Origin: Candidatus Omnitrophota bacterium
GTDB lineage: Bacteria; Omnitrophota; Gorgyraeia; Velamenicoccales; JABMQK01
Length of the DNA: 6,064 nucleotides
Assembly (NCBI GenBank): GCA_028712915.1
Contig: JAQTPJ010000056.1
Location: 1-6,064 of the forward strand
Reading direction: 5' to 3'
Shown: positions 5,604-6,064 of the stretch, piece by piece
How positions within the stretch are numbered: the first letter of the stretch is position 1
Layout: each line of letters starts with the position of its first letter
The notes under the pieces: model-generated
Seen by the model: only the letters and a program-made list of their open reading frames with translations
The model's database searches: none
Told to the model about the DNA's origin: nothing
Made by a program: the position numbers and the translations under genes

Positions 5604-6064
5604 TTTTATCCTGTAGCGCTGTGATTCCCGGTAGGGACTTGCCTTCCAGGAATTCCAGAGAAGCTCCTCCGCCTGTGGAAATATGGGTCATTTTATCTTC
5701 CAATCCAAATTTTGCTACTGCCGCTGCGGTATCTCCTCCGCCGATAATGGTCGTAGCGTCTAATCCGGCTATGAATTCCGCTATTTCTTTCGTACCAACG
5801 GAAAATTTATCTATTTCGAATATTCCCATCGGGCCGTTCCAGACAATTGTCTTTGCGTTGGCCAGCGCGGATTTAAACTTTTCTATTGTTTTAGGCCCTA
5901 TATCTACGGCAATTAAATCCTGCGGCACCTCTTCTCCTACGGTTTTAACTTCCGTATATAATTTTATATCATTGACGCAAACATTGTCTATAGGGAGCAG
6001 AATTTGTACGTTTTTCTGTTTGGCTTTTTCCAATATGTCCTTTGCTACGCCTATCTTGTCTTCT
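5596..6064 (-). CDS. pgk: Phosphoglycerate kinase, C-terminal part (runs off the right edge)
   Basis: The last 155 residues of phosphoglycerate kinase, which is normally about 390-400 residues, are visible. The enzyme transfers phosphate between 1,3-bisphosphoglycerate and ADP in the cytoplasm. This part is the C-terminal, nucleotide-binding domain. Counting from the first complete codon (E-D-K-I-G-V-A-K), motifs are DIGPKT (54-59), WNGPMGIFE (75-83), GGGDTAAA (108-115) and HISTGGGASLEFLEGK (127-142), followed by the usual LPG and short C-terminus. The frame is open to the window edge, so the real start lies outside; a TTG at 6033 is an internal leucine and not a start, because the residues before it also match the family (EDKIGVAKDILEKAK). 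The stop overlaps tpiA by 8 nt, implying co-translation. A gap gene may lie further upstream, but that is not visible. Confidence 0.97.
   Translation of the reverse strand, partial: EDKIGVAKDILEKAKQKNVQILLPIDNVCVNDIKLYTEVKTVGEEVPQDLIAVDIGPKTIEKFKSALANAKTIVWNGPMGIFEIDKFSVGTKEIAEFIAGLDATTIIGGGDTAAAVAKFGLEDKMTHISTGGGASLEFLEGKSLPGITALQDKNA
5609..5612 (-). promoter_or_regulatory. Ribosome-binding site of tpiA (AGGA)
   Basis: AGGA on the minus strand, inside the last codons of pgk, ends 5 nt before the tpiA ATG at 5603. It supports that start and the 8-nt overlap with pgk. Confidence 0.6.

Noticed and set aside
6031..6033. TTG as the start of a short PGK-like protein
   Set aside because: The frame is open to the window edge and the residues before the TTG also match phosphoglycerate kinase, so it is an internal leucine of a gene truncated by the window.

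Overview
All genes in this window lie on the minus strand, so reading order runs from the right end to the left end. The window is packed: every base is in or within one or two bases of a coding sequence, with no gap that could hold an RNA gene, mobile element or CRISPR array. In transcription order it holds pgk (3' part only), tpiA, secG, then an oligopeptide/dipeptide ABC importer: oppA (substrate-binding protein), oppB and oppC (permeases), oppD (ATPase) and the first 25 codons of oppF (second ATPase), which is cut off by the left edge.

Region by region: positions 6064-4833 encode two consecutive lower-glycolysis/gluconeogenesis enzymes, phosphoglycerate kinase and triosephosphate isomerase, overlapping by 8 nt. 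Positions 4831-4442 encode SecG, a small subunit of the Sec protein translocation channel, with a long acidic Gln/Glu/Pro/Thr-rich tail. Positions 4476-1 encode the peptide importer. OppA captures substrate outside the inner membrane, OppB/OppC form the channel, and OppD/OppF power transport by ATP hydrolysis. Junctions are very tight (pgk/tpiA 8-nt overlap, tpiA-secG 1-nt gap, secG/oppA 35-nt overlap, oppA-oppB directly abutting, oppB/oppC and oppC/oppD 4-nt ATGA overlaps, oppD/oppF 16-nt overlap). This fits a single polycistronic unit with translational coupling.

The most interesting feature is the secG/oppA junction. A terminator-like hairpin with a seven-T tail lies just past the secG stop, yet inside the 5' coding region of oppA. 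The oppA start upstream of it has a good ribosome-binding site and no usable in-frame alternative. The hairpin may therefore be a relic terminator of the glycolysis-secG unit, or a point where transcription into opp depends on translation.

Organism: AT-rich, compact and bacterial. OppA carries a signal peptide without a convincing lipobox, which fits a diderm better than a Gram-positive. The pgk-tpiA-secG order is widespread. The overall style recalls uncultured diderm lineages such as Omnitrophota, but that is an impression from memory and not shown by the sequence. I see a conventional gene set rather than a new biological system; the unusual part is the regulatory arrangement at the secG/oppA junction.
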